Of a stretch of 64,000 nt of DNA, positions 63,445-64,000 are shown piece by piece. The notes under the pieces were generated by a model, which did no database searches, was not told the origin of the DNA, and worked only from the letters and a program-made list of their open reading frames with translations. The stretch covers positions 1 to 64,000 of the forward strand of contig JAISLA010000014.1 in NCBI GenBank assembly GCA_031260705.1, read 5' to 3'. The first letter of the stretch is position 1. The number at the start of each line of letters is the position of its first letter. Made by a program: the position numbers and the translations under genes. This DNA is from Endomicrobium sp. (GTDB lineage Bacteria; Elusimicrobiota; Endomicrobiia; Endomicrobiales; Endomicrobiaceae).

Positions 63445-63996
63445 TTATATTTCATTAATTAATTTTTCTGCATAGTGTCTCGCCCAATAGTCAGCTTCAA
63501 TAAAAGTATCCAATGAGGTACTCTTTGAAACCTTATGGGTTTTTACGGTTATTCCGACAATTTTCGCAATATCCGTAAATTTTATTTCTTTATTTAAAAA
63601 GGAAGCAACTGCCGCCTCATTTGCGGCATTCATTACTGCAGGCGCAGTATATCCTTTTTTTGCCGCATAGTACGCAAGCTTCAAACACGGGAACTTATTA
63701 AAATCAGGATTGTAAAATTCTAATTTATTGATTTCAATAAGATTTAGCGGTTTAATATTTGACGGCAGTCTTTCCGGATAGGTTAAAGCGTACTGTATCG
63801 GAAGTTTCATATCCGGATTTGAAAGCTGCGCTATAACCGAACCATCGACATACTCTACCATTGAATGCACTATAGACTGCGGATGTATAATAATTTCAAC
63901 TTTATCTATAGACACACCGAAAAGAACAGACGCTTCAATGGCTTCAAGTCCTTTATTCATAAGAGTGGCACTGTCAACCGTTATTTTCCTGCCCAT
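63445..63996 (-). CDS. dxr: 1-deoxy-D-xylulose 5-phosphate reductoisomerase, partial (window edge)
   Basis: [76 protein letters not shown]. Confidence 0.95.
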   Translation of the reverse strand: MGRKITVDSATLMNKGLEAIEASVLFGVSIDKVEIIIHPQSIVHSMVEYVDGSVIAQLSNPDMKLPIQYALTYPERLPSNIKPLNLIEINKLEFYNPDFNKFPCLKLAYYAAKKGYTAPAVMNAANEAAVASFLNKEIKFTDIAKIVGITVKTHKVSKSTSLDTFIEADYWARHYAEKLINEI

Positions 63997-64000
63997 TTTC

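Overview
AT-rich bacterial chromosome segment, almost entirely transcribed from the minus strand. Gene content and style (LPS genes, mannose-family PTS with HprK/RapZ, carboxynorspermidine genes, many decayed genes) look like a reduced symbiont genome, plausibly Elusimicrobiota/Endomicrobium-like; this assignment is inference. The conserved backbone is: carboxynorspermidine synthesis, B12 ABC uptake plus CobO, qmcA/nfeD/lepB/lepA, a large PTS-hprK-rapZ-lpt-kds-hld block, mfd, lipA, purH, recX, rluA-like, ligA, nusB, rlmN, pgi, gcvT, lpdA, proS, greA, ispG and a partial dxr. Between these lie decayed accessory islands: (i) a BtuB-like TonB receptor reduced to its two ends around a ~1.1 kb foreign insert; (ii) three or four defence loci in different stages of decay: a RloA/RloB-like pair with a frameshift at a G6 tract, a Gabija-like gajA/gajB pair with a frameshift and an insertion, a type II R-M system with an intact methylase and broken endonuclease-like gene, and an older methylase/endonuclease remnant; (iii) a decayed Tad-like secretin/pilin/TadG cluster; (iv) remnants of asd and coaD. 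An intact fusion of a GT-C glycosyltransferase with a PAP2 phosphatase is the most notable functional protein. No tRNA, rRNA or CRISPR array was recognised. All family calls are from reading the translations; no database searches were run.
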